64,000 bases of DNA from Gaiellasilicea sp963749515 (GCA_963749515.1 CAVVMR010000010.1:186001-250000), one strand, 5' to 3'; numbered from the stretch's first letter, positions 1-9,941 are shown. The notes: a model not told the origin generated them from the sequence alone. Numbers and translations are program-made.

Positions 1-839
1 CGAAGCTCGATCGCATCCGCGCCTTCGTGAAGATCCAGGACGGCTGCTCGTTCTCGTGCTCGTTCTGCGTGATCCCACTCGTGCGCGGCTCGACTCGCTC
101 GCGCCGCGCCGAGGCCGTGCTCGGCGAGATCCGCCGGCGGGTCGCGCAAGGCCACCGCGAGATCGTCCTCACGGGCGTCAATCTCGGCTGCTTCCGCGAC
201 CGTGCGGCGGGCATGAGGCTTGCGGAGCTGACTCGAGCCGCGGGAGCGATTGAGGGCGTGGAGCGGCTGCGCCTCTCGTCGATCGAGATCAACCACGTCG
301 ACGACGAGCTCGTGGCCGCGCTGCGCGAGACGCCGGTGGTCGGTCCGCACCTGCACGTTCCGCTCCAGTCCGGCGACGACGGCGTCCTGAAGGCGATGGC
401 GCGCCGCTACTCGGTCGAGACGTACCTGCGGAAGCTGGAGCCGCTCGCCGACTTCAACCTCACGGCCGACGTGATCGTCGGCTTCCCGGCGGAGGACGAC
501 GCCGCCTTCGAGCGCACGCTCGACACCGTCCGCGCGGCGCGTCTGACGAAGCTGCACGTCTTCCCGTACTCACCGCGGCCGGGCACGAAGACCGCCGACG
601 ACGACCGCGTGCCGCCCGAGGTGAAGAAGGAGCGGAGCGCGCGGCTACGCACCCTTTCCGACGACGCCTGCCGCGCCCGCTGGGAGCAGAAGGTCGGCGA
701 GGCCGACATCGTCCTGATCGACCGGCCCGGCCGCGGCTACGGCGCCGACTACTCGCCGTGGCTCGTCGAGGGAGAGGTCGGCGAGCTGGTGCCGGTCCGC
801 GGCCGCGCCGTGACGAAGGAGGGGATCCTCGCTGCCTGA
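1..839 (+). CDS. mtaB: tRNA t6A37 methylthiotransferase MtaB, 5' end missing
   Basis: Radical-SAM methylthiotransferase that converts t6A37 to ms2t6A37 in ANN-decoding tRNAs. The reading frame is already open at base 3, so the N-terminal UPF0004 domain lies outside the window; an internal GTG at 27 is not the real start. The 4Fe-4S cysteine motif CSFSCSFC is visible at about 47-70, preceded by FVKIQDG, followed by RGSTRSR and LTGVNLG. These resemble MtaB (KIQDGC, LTGVN) more than MiaB. The segment near the end (GEADIVLIDRPG to ELVPVRG) fits a TRAM RNA-binding domain. The stop overlaps the proposed start of the HIT gene, which suggests translational coupling. I am confident of the family; MtaB rather than MiaB is a motif-based choice. 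Confidence 0.88.
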   Translation, partial: KLDRIRAFVKIQDGCSFSCSFCVIPLVRGSTRSRRAEAVLGEIRRRVAQGHREIVLTGVNLGCFRDRAAGMRLAELTRAAGAIEGVERLRLSSIEINHVDDELVAALRETPVVGPHLHVPLQSGDDGVLKAMARRYSVETYLRKLEPLADFNLTADVIVGFPAEDDAAFERTLDTVRAARLTKLHVFPYSPRPGTKTADDDRVPPEVKKERSARLRTLSDDACRARWEQKVGEADIVLIDRPGRGYGADYSPWLVEGEVGELVPVRGRAVTKEGILAA

Positions 840-1161
840 CGATTGTCTCTTCTGCCGCCTGGTGAAAGAAGGCGACCACGTCGCGAAGGGCGACGGCTTC
901 GTCGCCATCCGGGACATCAACCCCCAGGCCGAGACGCATCTGCTCGTGCTGCCCGAGCGGCACGTCGACACGTTTCGCGACGTCTCAGACTTCCCCGCGG
1001 ACGAGGCGAAGCGGATGCTCGACTTCGTCGCGGAGGTCGCTCGCGACGCCGGTCTCGAGGACTACCGCGTGCTCGTAAACGTCGGTCCAGGCGGCGGCCA
1101 GACCATCTTCCACCTACATTTGCACGTTCTGGGTGGGAGGATCAGCGGGATGCCGGCTTGA
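832..1161 (+). CDS. HIT family (histidine triad) hydrolase, probable CTG start
   Basis: A 109-residue HIT-fold nucleotide hydrolase/transferase. The triad HLHLHVL is at about residues 94-100, preceded by GGGQTIF. The family's N-terminal zinc pair CLFC lies at residues 5-8 only if translation begins upstream of the first conventional start, GTG 862. In this frame there is a stop at 811 and no ATG, GTG or TTG before 862. CTG 832 sits 9 nt after AAGGAGG (816-822) and yields LPDDCLFC, the usual HIT N-terminus. The start therefore overlaps the end of mtaB by 8 nt. The family call is secure. The CTG start is inferred from the Shine-Dalgarno spacing and the conserved N-terminus. Confidence 0.85.
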   Translation: MPDDCLFCRLVKEGDHVAKGDGFVAIRDINPQAETHLLVLPERHVDTFRDVSDFPADEAKRMLDFVAEVARDAGLEDYRVLVNVGPGGGQTIFHLHLHVLGGRISGMPA

Positions 1162-1171
1162 AGAAGACGCA

Positions 1172-1615
1172 ATGAGCCTGATCGCCGAGATCAAGGAGCA
1201 GCTCGAAAGCGCGATGCGCGACGGCGACGCCGAGCGCCGCGACGCGCTGCGCCTGATCCTCGCGAGCCTGCAGGGAGCGGAGAAGGAGCTCCAGCGCGAG
1301 CTGCACGACGACGAGGAGCTCCAGGTCCTGCAGCGCGAGCGCAAGAAGCGACTCGAGGCCGCCGAGGCCTTCCGCTCGGGTGGGCGGGAGGAGCAGGCCG
1401 AGAAAGAGGAGGCCGAGCTCGATGTGCTCGAGGAGTTCATGCCGGAGCCGATCGCCGAGGACGAGCTGGAGGCGATCGTCGACGACGTGATCGCCGAGGT
1501 CGGCGCCACGAGCATGCGCGACATCGGCCGCGTGATGGCCGACGTGATGCCGCAGGTCGCAGGCCGCGCGGACGGCTCGGCCGTGAGCCAGCTCGTGCGC
1601 GAAAAGCTCGCCTGA
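1172..1615 (+). CDS. yqeY: GatB/YqeY domain protein
   Basis: A 147-residue helical GatB/YqeY family protein, related to the C-terminal tRNA-contacting part of amidotransferase subunit GatB. In bacteria it is usually a stand-alone protein of uncertain role in tRNA biology. It opens with MSLIAEIKEQLESAMRDGD and ends with a helical domain containing GRVMADVMPQVAGRADG, the conserved GxxMxxxMxxxxGxADG pattern. ATG 1172 was chosen because it matches the family N-terminus and follows the HIT stop by 10 nt; the open frame extends upstream into the HIT gene without support. The middle is rich in Glu and Lys and probably forms long helices. No strong ribosome binding site is visible. Confidence 0.9.
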   Translation: MSLIAEIKEQLESAMRDGDAERRDALRLILASLQGAEKELQRELHDDEELQVLQRERKKRLEAAEAFRSGGREEQAEKEEAELDVLEEFMPEPIAEDELEAIVDDVIAEVGATSMRDIGRVMADVMPQVAGRADGSAVSQLVREKLA

Positions 1616-1623
1616 CCCTCACC

Positions 1624-1629
1624 TACACT
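1624..1629 (+). promoter_or_regulatory. -10 hexamer of a leaderless phoH transcript
   Basis: TACACT lies 7 nt before GTG 1637, so transcription would begin at about the start codon. No Shine-Dalgarno and no clear -35 are visible. Confidence 0.45.
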
Positions 1630-1636
1630 GAGCCGG

Positions 1637-2592
<956 letters not shown>

Positions 2593-2596
<4 letters not shown>

Positions 2597-2973
2597 ACGT
2601 GGTCGGAGTCGAGGTCGAGAACCGAAGCGGCGCCGAGGTTGACGAGGCTGCCGCCGTCGAGCTCGCGCAGCGGGTTCTCGGCGCCGAGGGGATCGAGGAG
2701 GGCGAGCTCGGCCTGGCGTTCGCCGGCCCCGAGGAGATGCGCGCGCTGAAGCGAGACCACCTCGGCATCGACGAGCCGACGGACGTCCTCTCGTTCCCGC
2801 TCGACGGGCGAGAGGAGATTCCGGTGGGTCTGCCGCGCGCACTCGGCGACGTCGTGATCTGCCCGCAGGTCGTCGGCGACGCCTGGCGCGGCCCGCTCGT
2901 GCACGGGCTGCTGCACCTGCTCGGGTACGAGCACGGCGACGAGATGGAGGCCAGGGAGGAGGCGCTGCTGTGA
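2593..2973 (+). CDS. ybeY: Endoribonuclease YbeY (rRNA maturation and quality control)
   Basis: A 126-residue metal-dependent RNase that acts in 16S rRNA 3' end processing and ribosome quality control. The zinc motif HGLLHLLGYEH is at about residues 101-111, matching HGxLHLxGYxH, with the partner motif TDVLSFPL at about 62-69. The start GTG overlaps the phoH stop by 4 nt (GTGA), so the two are translationally coupled. The N-terminal 30 residues are short compared with enteric YbeY, but the catalytic half is complete. This phoH-ybeY-(dgkA)-cdd-era order is a conserved bacterial neighbourhood. Confidence 0.93.
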
Positions 2974-3121
2974 GCTTGCTCACGTTCCTGGGGCGCCGCT
3001 CGCGGTGCGTAGGCCGGTGGAACAGTACGGTGGTACGGGCCGCCGGCTGGAGCGCCGCGAGCGGCGTCAGCCTTTCGCGGAGCCCGGCTCTGCCGGGCGG
3101 GAGCGAAAGGCGGCCAGGGAC
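2974..3121 (+). other. Hairpin-rich spacer before dgkA-pap2
   Basis: A 148-nt gap in an otherwise overlapping gene run. It contains CGCCGC (3053-3058) facing GCGGCG (3061-3066). A nested perfect hairpin follows: outer arms CCTTTCGC (3071-3078) and GCGAAAGG (3103-3110), inner arms GCCCGGC (3082-3088) and GCCGGGC (3092-3098) around a TCT loop. There is no T-run after it. An in-frame GTG at 3005 would make this region coding, but the product would be a low-complexity Arg-rich peptide spanning the palindromes, so I read it as a structured leader or small dispersed repeat. Confidence 0.6.
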
Positions 3122-3841
3122 GTGAGAGCGCGCAGGCCGCCGTCCATCCTCGAATCCTTCAACTTCGCGTTCGAGGGGATCATCCACGTGCTCCGCACGC
3201 AGCGGAACATGCGGATCCACTTCCTGATCGCGGCGCTCGTCCTGATCGCCGCTCTCGTCTCCGGCGTCGACAAGATGGAGCTGATCGCGCTGCTCCTCGC
3301 GATCGCGTTCGTCCTGATCGCCGAGATGCTGAACACCGCGGTCGAGGCCGCGGTCGACGTTGCGACCACGTCCTTCGACCCGATGGCGAAGCTGGCGAAG
3401 GACATCGCCGCCGGCGCGGTCCTGATCGCAACCGCGGTCGCCGTCGCCGTCGGCTACCTCGTCTTCTCCGGCCAGGTGGCAGACCGGAGCTCGAAGCTGC
3501 TCGACCGGCTCACGAACGTTCCCGCCGAGCTGACTCTGATCGCGCTGGTGCTGACGTCGATCCTCGTGATCGGGACGAAGGCGCTCACGGGCCGCGGCTC
3601 GCCTCTCCGCGGCGGCCTCCCATCGGGCCACGCCGCGATCGCCTTTTCGGGCTGGATGGCTGCGACGCTGATCCTCGAAGACTCGCGCAACCACTTCCTG
3701 ATCTCGTCGCTGACCTTCATCATGGCCTTGCTCGTGGCCCAGACCCGCGTCGAATCCGGAGTGCACTCGTCCATGGAGGTCGCCTACGGCGGCCTGCTCG
3801 GCGCGCTCGTCACCCTCGTGGTCTTCCAGGTGGCGCAATGA
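3122..3841 (+). CDS. DgkA lipid kinase fused to a PAP2 phosphatase domain
   Basis: A fusion of two integral membrane lipid enzymes, 239 residues from GTG 3122. Residues about 8-115 match the undecaprenol/diacylglycerol kinase family: FAFEGIIHVLRTQRNMRIH, then the active-site helix AEMLNTAVEAAVD, with three hydrophobic helices. Residues about 125-239 look like a PAP2 phosphatase core: LPSGHA, then TRVESGVH fitting the R-x5-H motif, with Glu where the last Asp is usual and SP instead of the first RP. It may phosphorylate and dephosphorylate undecaprenol or another lipid at the membrane. ATGA overlap couples it to cdd. The start is uncertain because of the structured upstream region. Confidence 0.85.
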   Translation: MRARRPPSILESFNFAFEGIIHVLRTQRNMRIHFLIAALVLIAALVSGVDKMELIALLLAIAFVLIAEMLNTAVEAAVDVATTSFDPMAKLAKDIAAGAVLIATAVAVAVGYLVFSGQVADRSSKLLDRLTNVPAELTLIALVLTSILVIGTKALTGRGSPLRGGLPSGHAAIAFSGWMAATLILEDSRNHFLISSLTFIMALLVAQTRVESGVHSSMEVAYGGLLGALVTLVVFQVAQ

Positions 3842-4203
3842 CCGACGAGGAGCTCCTCGCCCGCGCGGACGCGATCGCGGCCCGCGCCTACTCGCCCTAC
3901 TCGAAGTTCAACGTCGGCTGCACGGTCGTCGCGCGCGACGGCACGGTCTTCGAGGGAGTCAACGTGGAGAACGCCGCCTATCCGCTCGGTGTCTGCGCCG
4001 AGAAGAATGGGATCGCCGCGGCTGTCACCGGCGGCTACGGCGCTGGCGACCTCGAGGTGATCGCGGTCAACGCCTCGCCGTGCGGCGGCTGCCGGCAGTG
4101 GCTGTGGGAGTTCGGCTTCGATCGCGTCATCTTCCGAAACCAGGGCAAGGTGCTGACGATGACGCCCGCGGAGATGCTGCCCGAGACGTTCGACGACCTG
4201 TGA
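3838..4203 (+). CDS. cdd: Cytidine deaminase
   Basis: A 121-residue homotetrameric type zinc cytidine deaminase for pyrimidine salvage (cytidine or deoxycytidine to uridine or deoxyuridine). The N-terminal YSPYSKFNVG and the active-site motifs VCAEKNGI (Cys and the proton-shuttle Glu) and SPCGGCRQ (two further zinc cysteines) are all present. The start ATG overlaps the preceding stop (ATGA) and the stop overlaps the era start (GTGA). Length matches the family. Confidence 0.95.
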   Translation: MTDEELLARADAIAARAYSPYSKFNVGCTVVARDGTVFEGVNVENAAYPLGVCAEKNGIAAAVTGGYGAGDLEVIAVNASPCGGCRQWLWEFGFDRVIFRNQGKVLTMTPAEMLPETFDDL

Positions 4204-5060
4204 AGTCCGGCATCGTCGCCGTCGCGGGCAGGCCGAATGTCGGCAAGTCCACGCTGGTGAACGCGCTCGTGGGCGAGAAGGTCGCGATCACCTCCACCGT
4301 GCCCAACACGACCCGCCGCCGGATCTACGGCGTCGCGAACGGGGAGGACTACCAGCTCGTCCTCGCCGACCTGCCCGGCTTTCAGAAGCCGATGGACAAG
4401 CTGACGACACGGATGCAGAACACCGTCGACGCAGCGTTCGAGGACATCGACGTCGTGCTCTTCGTCGTCTCGGCGCGCGACCGGATCGGCGCCGGCGACC
4501 GCTTCATCGCGCGCCGCGTCTACGCGCTCGGCAAGCCGGTGATCGTCGCCGTCAACAAGGTCGACAACCTGAAGCCGAGCCACATCATCACGCAGATGAA
4601 GGCCGCAGCCCAGCTCGGCGACTTCCACGCGCTCCACCCGGTGAGCGCCAAGACCAAGGACGGGATCGACGAGCTCCGCGGCGACCTGCTGCACCTGCTG
4701 CCCGAGGGCCAGCCCCTCTTCGAGCGCGAGTCGGCGACCGACCAGACGAGCGAGCAGCGCATCACCGAACTGATCCGAGAGAAGGCGCTTCAGCTCACGC
4801 GCGACGAGGTGCCGCACTCGATCTCGGTCGAGATCGACGAGCTGGACGAGAAGCTGCTCCGTGCGTTCGTCCTGGTCGAGACCGAGTCGCAGAAGCAGAT
4901 TCTCGTCGGCAAGAAGGGGGCGATGATCCGCGAGATCGGCACCCGCGCCCGGCCCGAGATCGAGGCCCTCCTCGGCCACACGATCTTCCTCGAGCTCGTC
5001 GTCAAGGTGCGGCCCAGGTGGCGCCGCGACGACGCAACGCTTGAGCGCCTGGGGCTCTAG
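4200..5060 (+). CDS. era: GTPase Era
   Basis: A 286-residue GTPase that binds the 16S rRNA 3' end during 30S assembly. The G domain has G1 GRPNVGKS (residues 10-17), the switch I segment TVPNTTRRR, G3 DLPG and G4 NKVD. The C-terminal KH domain carries VGKKGAMIREIG at about 235-250. GTG 4200 overlaps the cdd stop by 4 nt. The open frame continues upstream inside cdd but has no homology there. Era next to YbeY and PhoH fits a ribosome-maturation cluster. Confidence 0.95.
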   Translation: MKSGIVAVAGRPNVGKSTLVNALVGEKVAITSTVPNTTRRRIYGVANGEDYQLVLADLPGFQKPMDKLTTRMQNTVDAAFEDIDVVLFVVSARDRIGAGDRFIARRVYALGKPVIVAVNKVDNLKPSHIITQMKAAAQLGDFHALHPVSAKTKDGIDELRGDLLHLLPEGQPLFERESATDQTSEQRITELIREKALQLTRDEVPHSISVEIDELDEKLLRAFVLVETESQKQILVGKKGAMIREIGTRARPEIEALLGHTIFLELVVKVRPRWRRDDATLERLGL

Positions 5061-5064
5061 CCCC
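5051..5064 (+). terminator. Short GC hairpin at the era stop
   Basis: GGGGC (5051-5055) and GCCCC (5060-5064) flank TCTA, with the era stop codon in the loop. It is a 5-bp stem with no T-tract, so it is a weak terminator candidate only. Confidence 0.3.
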
Positions 5065-5114
5065 GCCGGTCCTAGTCCATACTCCGAACTGGAACGCGGA
5101 GGGAGGTCGGCGGC

Positions 5115-8100
5115 TTGGCGACAGGCCCAGAGGAGAGGAAGGCGGCGCTGCTCGACGCCGCGGTCGCGCGCGTCCACGAGCGGATCGACAGCGCCGAGGC
5201 GCAGGACGTCGAGCGCTTCGTCCGCGCCTACTACGCGCACGTCGCTCCCGACGACCTGAGCGACCGAAACGACCACGACCTCTACTGCGCGGCGGTTGCG
5301 CACTGGAACCTGGCCCGCATCCGGCCGCCGGGCGAGCTGAAGGTGCACGTCTACACGCCGAGCCTCGAGGAGCACGGATGGGAGTCCGAGCACACCGTGG
5401 TCGAGACCGTGGTCGACGACATGCCCTTCCTCGTGGACTCGGTCTCCATGGAGGTGACGCGCAGCGGGAGCGCGATCCATCTCGTGATCCGGCCGATCAT
5501 GCGCCTGCGCCGGGACGAGGAGGGCCGTCTGCTCGAGGTCGGCTCCGAGGACGGGCAGCCCGAGTCGCTGATCCACGTCGAGATCGACCGCCAGACGAGC
5601 CCCGAGGAGCTGGAGCTCCTGCGCGAGGGCATCTGCCGTGTCCTCGGCGACGTGCGCGCCGCGGTGGAGGACTGGCCGGGGATGCGCGAGCGAGTCCGCG
5701 ACGTCGTCGAGGAGGTCTCGACGGCTCCCGTCGATCCCGACGACCGCACCGAGGCTCGCGACCTGCTGGAGTGGATGGACGACGGTCATTTCACGTTCCT
5801 CGGCTATCGCGAGTACGAGATGCTCACCGAGAGCGGGGAGGACGTGTTGCGCGCCGTCTCCGGCTCGGGCCTCGGCATCCTTCGCGCCACAGACGAACGG
5901 CCGATCTCGGTGAGCTTCGCGCAGCTGCCGCCGGAGGTACGGCGGCTCGCCCGCCAGAAGACCCCGCTCAGCCTGACGAAGGCGAACTCGCGCGCGACCG
6001 TGCACCGGCCCGCGTATCTCGACTACGTCGGCGTCAAGCGCTTCGATGCCGCCGGCGAGGTGTCCGGCGAGCGGCGCTTCCTCGGCCTCTACACCCATAC
6101 CGCCTACAGCGCGAGCCCCTGGGAGATTCCCGTGCTCAGGCGGAAGGCGCAGCGGGTGGTCGAGCGCTCAGGCCTCCTGCAAGGAAGCCACGACCACAAG
6201 GCGCTCCTCGACATCCTGGAGACGTACCCGCGCGACGAGCTGTTCCAGATCTCGGAGGACGAGCTCGTCCAGACAGCGCTCGGGATCCTCCACCTGGGCG
6301 AGCGCCGGCGCGTGCGGCTGTTCGTCCGCCGGGACGCGTTCGAGCGCTTCGTCTCGTGCCTCGTCTACCTCCCGCGCGAGCGCTTCGACACGGAGAACCG
6401 CGAGCGAATCCAGCGGATCCTGCAGGAGGCCTTCGCGGGCCTCAGCGTCGACTATACGACCCGCGTCACCGACTCCGTGCTGGCGCGCCTCCATGTCGTC
6501 GTCTACACGAAGCAGGGCGCGATCCCGGAGTACGACGTCGGCGAGATCGAGGCTCGGCTCGCCGAGGCGACCCGGGCGTGGACGGACGATCTCCGCGACG
6601 CGCTCTTGGAGCAGCTCGGCGAGGAGCGTGCCGGCCCGCTCGTGGAGCGCTACGCCGACGCATTCCCGGGTGCCTACCGCGAGGACTTCACTCCCCGCCA
6701 GGCGGTCCTGGACATCGAGCGGATCGAGCGGCTCGACCCGGACGGGGACCTCGGCAAGAGCCTCTACCTGCCGCTCGCGCCGACGCTCGACCACCTTGCC
6801 TTCAAGCTCCTCCGCTCGGGCCAGCCGCTCCTCCTCTCCGACGTGCTGCCGCTGCTCGAGAACATGGGCGTCAGGGTGAGCGACGAGCGGCCCTACGAGG
6901 TCCGGCCGCGCGACAGCCCGCCGGTCTGGATCTACGACTTCGGGCTTCGCCACGACGAAGACGCCGAGTTCCAGGCGGACGACGTGCGCGAGATGTTCCA
7001 GGACGCGTTCGCGCGCGCGTGGCGCGGCGAGTCCGAGAACGACGGCTTCAACCGCCTCGTTCTCTCGGCGCGGCTCACCGCCCGCGAGATCACGATCCTG
7101 CGCGCGATCGCGAAGTACCTGCGCCAGGCAGGAAGCACGTTCAGCCAGAACTACATGGAGGACGCGCTCTCGGCGCACCCGGATGTCGCGCGCCGCCTCG
7201 TCGAGCTCTTCCGGATGCGGCTGGACCCGGTGCGGTCCGAGGACACCGGCGCGAAAGCCCGGGCGCTCGAGCGGGAGCTGGAGAGCACGATCGATGCGGT
7301 CGAGAGCCTCGACGAGGACCGGATCCTGCGCGGCTTCCTGCGGGTCGTTCGCTCCGTGCTGCGGACGAACTACTTCCAGACGGACACCTCCGGGCAGGCG
7401 AAGCCCTACCTCTCGCTCAAGCTCGACCCGGATCTGGTACCCGACCTACCCGAGCCGCGGCCGATGTTCGAGGTCTTCGTCTACTCGCCGCGTGTCGAGG
7501 CCGTCCACCTCCGCGGTGGCAGGGTGGCGCGTGGGGGCATCCGCTGGTCCGACCGGCGCGAGGACTTCCGCACCGAGGTGCTGGGGCTGATGAAGGCCCA
7601 GACCGTCAAGAACGCAGTGATCGTCCCGGTCGGCGCCAAGGGAGGCTTCGTCGTCAAGCGGCCTCCGGCCGGTGGTGACCGCGCCGCGCTGCTCGAGGAG
7701 GTCGTCGAGTGCTACCAGACGTTCATGCGCGGCCTGCTCGACGTGACCGACACGGTCGCCGGCGGCAAGATCGTCCCACCGCCGGACGTCGTCCGCCACG
7801 ACGAGGACGACCCGTATCTCGTGGTCGCCGCCGACAAGGGCACGGCGACCTTCTCGGATATCGCGAACGCCATCGCGATCGAATACGGCTTCTGGCTCGG
7901 CGACGCGTTCGCCTCCGGGGGCTCCGCCGGCTACGACCACAAGCAGATGGCGATCACGGCCCGCGGCGCCTGGGAGTCGGTCAAGCGCCACTTCCGCGAG
8001 TTGGGCGCCGACATCGAGACCACCGACTTCACCGCTGTCGGAATTGGCGACATGTCCGGCGATGTGTTCGGCAACGGCATGCTGCTCTCCCGCCACCTGC

Positions 8101-9941
8101 GGCTGATCGGCGCCTTCGACCACCGTCATGTGTTCCTCGACCCGAATCCGGACGCGGAGGCGAGCTTTGCCGAGCGCCGGCGGCTCTTCGAGCTCCCGGG
8201 GTCGTCCTGGGCCGACTACGACGCGGCGCTGATCTCGCCCGGCGGCGGCGTCTTCCCGCGGGCGGCAAAGTCGGTCGCGCTCTCCCCCGAGGCGCAGGCG
8301 GCGCTTGGCGTCGAGGCGTCGTCGCTGACGCCCAGCGAGCTGATCCACGCTCTGCTCCACGCTCCGGTCGACCTGCTGTGGAACGGCGGCATCGGTACCT
8401 ACGTGAAGGCAAAGGAGGAACGGCACGCGGAGGTCGGTGACCGCGCGAACGACGCCGTCCGGGTCGACGCCGAGGAGCTGCGCTGCCGCGTCGTCGGCGA
8501 GGGTGGGAACCTCGGCTTCACGCAACGCGCACGGGTGGCCTACGCGCGGGGCGGTGGCCGGATCTACATGGACGCGATCGACAACTCGGCCGGCGTCGAC
8601 TGCTCCGACCACGAGGTGAACATCAAGATCCTGCTCGACACGATCGTCGCCGACGGCGATCTGACCGGGAAGCAGCGGAACGCGATCCTCGCCGACATGG
8701 CAGACGAGGTCGCAGCGCTCGTCCTGCGAGACAACTACGAGCAGACGCAGGCCATCTCCAGCTCGACGGCGCAGGCGGCGTCGATGGTCGAGGTGCACGA
8801 GCGCTACGTGCGGAGCCTCGAGCAGGACGGCACGTTGAATCGCGAGCTGGAGGTGTTGCCCAGCGAGGAGGGATTCGACGAGCGTCAGGCCGCAGGTGGC
8901 GGGCTGACCGCGCCGGAGTTCGCAACCCTGCTCTCGCACACGAAGATCGCACTCGGCCAGGAGCTGCTCGCCTCCGACCTGCCCGAGGACCCGTACCTCT
9001 CGAGCGAGCTGGAGCGCTACTTCCCGGCGCGGCTCGGCGAGGAGTTCGCAGCACAGCTCCAGCGCCACCCGCTGCGACGGGAGATCATCTCCTCACGGGT
9101 CGCGAACGACCTCGTCAATCGCGCCGGAACGACCTTTGCCTTCCGGCTCGGCGACGAGACCGGCGCCGGCGCGGACGACATCGCCCGCGCCTATGCCGTG
9201 GCCCGCGAGGTCTTCGGGCTCCGCGGCTTGTGGGAGGAGATCGAGGCGCTCGACGGGCACGTTCCCGCCGAGACGCAGACCGCGATGCTGCTGAAGGCGC
9301 GCATCCTGCTCGAGCGTGCGACGCGGTGGCTCCTGCGCAACCGCCGCAGGCCGATCGACATCGCGGCGGCGGCTTCGCGCTACGCCGCCGGTGCGACGGT
9401 GCTCGCCGAGGCGCTGCCGACCTTGCTCGGCCACTCCGAGCTCGAAGCCGCGCGAGCGAAGGCTCGGGGATTCGCGGATGTCGGCGTTCCGCCCGAGCTC
9501 GCAGAGCGCGTCGCACAGCTCGAGGCGCTCGTCCCGACGCTCGACCTCGTCGAGATCGCCGCCGCGACCGACGTGGACGTTCCGGCGGCAGCGGCCGTCT
9601 ACTTCGCGCTCGGCGCGCGGCTCGAGCTGCACTGGCTGCGCGACCGGATCGTCGACCTGCCCCGGGAGACGCGCTGGGAGGCAATGGCGCGCGCCGCATT
9701 GCGGGACGACGTCTACTCGGAACAGGCCGGCCTGACCGCCGAGGTGCTGCGGGGCGGCGCGGGCGTCGAGCGCTGGCAGGCCGAGAACGCGAGCGCGATC
9801 GAGCGGTCGCTGCAGGTGCTGGCGGACATCAGGAGCGGTGGCACGCTCGACCTCGCTCGCTTGTCGGTCGCGGTGCGCGAGATCCGCAACCTGATCCACT
9901 CGAGCGGGGCGCAGGAGCCGGCCGCACAGCCCACTGCTTAG
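5115..9941 (+). CDS. gdh: NAD-dependent glutamate dehydrogenase, large (about 180 kDa) class
   Basis: A 1608-residue NAD-specific glutamate dehydrogenase that deaminates glutamate to 2-oxoglutarate. It has a long N-terminal regulatory region with ACT-like segments (VVDDMPFLVDSVSMEV near residue 100) and a central catalytic domain. Conserved blocks include KAQTVKNAVIVPVGAKGG at about 832-846, GGSAGYDHKQMAIT at about 935, GIGDMSGDVFGNG at about 976 and VVGEGGNLG at about 1125. A helical C-terminal domain follows. The TTG start is supported by GGAGGGAGG 9 nt upstream. The stop TAG shares bases with the stop of the convergent tail-tube gene. A monocistronic unit is likely. Confidence 0.95.
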   Translation: MATGPEERKAALLDAAVARVHERIDSAEAQDVERFVRAYYAHVAPDDLSDRNDHDLYCAAVAHWNLARIRPPGELKVHVYTPSLEEHGWESEHTVVETVVDDMPFLVDSVSMEVTRSGSAIHLVIRPIMRLRRDEEGRLLEVGSEDGQPESLIHVEIDRQTSPEELELLREGICRVLGDVRAAVEDWPGMRERVRDVVEEVSTAPVDPDDRTEARDLLEWMDDGHFTFLGYREYEMLTESGEDVLRAVSGSGLGILRATDERPISVSFAQLPPEVRRLARQKTPLSLTKANSRATVHRPAYLDYVGVKRFDAAGEVSGERRFLGLYTHTAYSASPWEIPVLRRKAQRVVERSGLLQGSHDHKALLDILETYPRDELFQISEDELVQTALGILHLGERRRVRLFVRRDAFERFVSCLVYLPRERFDTENRERIQRILQEAFAGLSVDYTTRVTDSVLARLHVVVYTKQGAIPEYDVGEIEARLAEATRAWTDDLRDALLEQLGEERAGPLVERYADAFPGAYREDFTPRQAVLDIERIERLDPDGDLGKSLYLPLAPTLDHLAFKLLRSGQPLLLSDVLPLLENMGVRVSDERPYEVRPRDSPPVWIYDFGLRHDEDAEFQADDVREMFQDAFARAWRGESENDGFNRLVLSARLTAREITILRAIAKYLRQAGSTFSQNYMEDALSAHPDVARRLVELFRMRLDPVRSEDTGAKARALERELESTIDAVESLDEDRILRGFLRVVRSVLRTNYFQTDTSGQAKPYLSLKLDPDLVPDLPEPRPMFEVFVYSPRVEAVHLRGGRVARGGIRWSDRREDFRTEVLGLMKAQTVKNAVIVPVGAKGGFVVKRPPAGGDRAALLEEVVECYQTFMRGLLDVTDTVAGGKIVPPPDVVRHDEDDPYLVVAADKGTATFSDIANAIAIEYGFWLGDAFASGGSAGYDHKQMAITARGAWESVKRHFRELGADIETTDFTAVGIGDMSGDVFGNGMLLSRHLRLIGAFDHRHVFLDPNPDAEASFAERRRLFELPGSSWADYDAALISPGGGVFPRAAKSVALSPEAQAALGVEASSLTPSELIHALLHAPVDLLWNGGIGTYVKAKEERHAEVGDRANDAVRVDAEELRCRVVGEGGNLGFTQRARVAYARGGGRIYMDAIDNSAGVDCSDHEVNIKILLDTIVADGDLTGKQRNAILADMADEVAALVLRDNYEQTQAISSSTAQAASMVEVHERYVRSLEQDGTLNRELEVLPSEEGFDERQAAGGGLTAPEFATLLSHTKIALGQELLASDLPEDPYLSSELERYFPARLGEEFAAQLQRHPLRREIISSRVANDLVNRAGTTFAFRLGDETGAGADDIARAYAVAREVFGLRGLWEEIEALDGHVPAETQTAMLLKARILLERATRWLLRNRRRPIDIAAAASRYAAGATVLAEALPTLLGHSELEAARAKARGFADVGVPPELAERVAQLEALVPTLDLVEIAAATDVDVPAAAAVYFALGARLELHWLRDRIVDLPRETRWEAMARAALRDDVYSEQAGLTAEVLRGGAGVERWQAENASAIERSLQVLADIRSGGTLDLARLSVAVREIRNLIHSSGAQEPAAQPTA

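Noticed and set aside
4035..6098. A 687-codon frame on the - strand over era and gdh
   Set aside because: Shadow frame with no motif; both overlapping + strand genes are certain.
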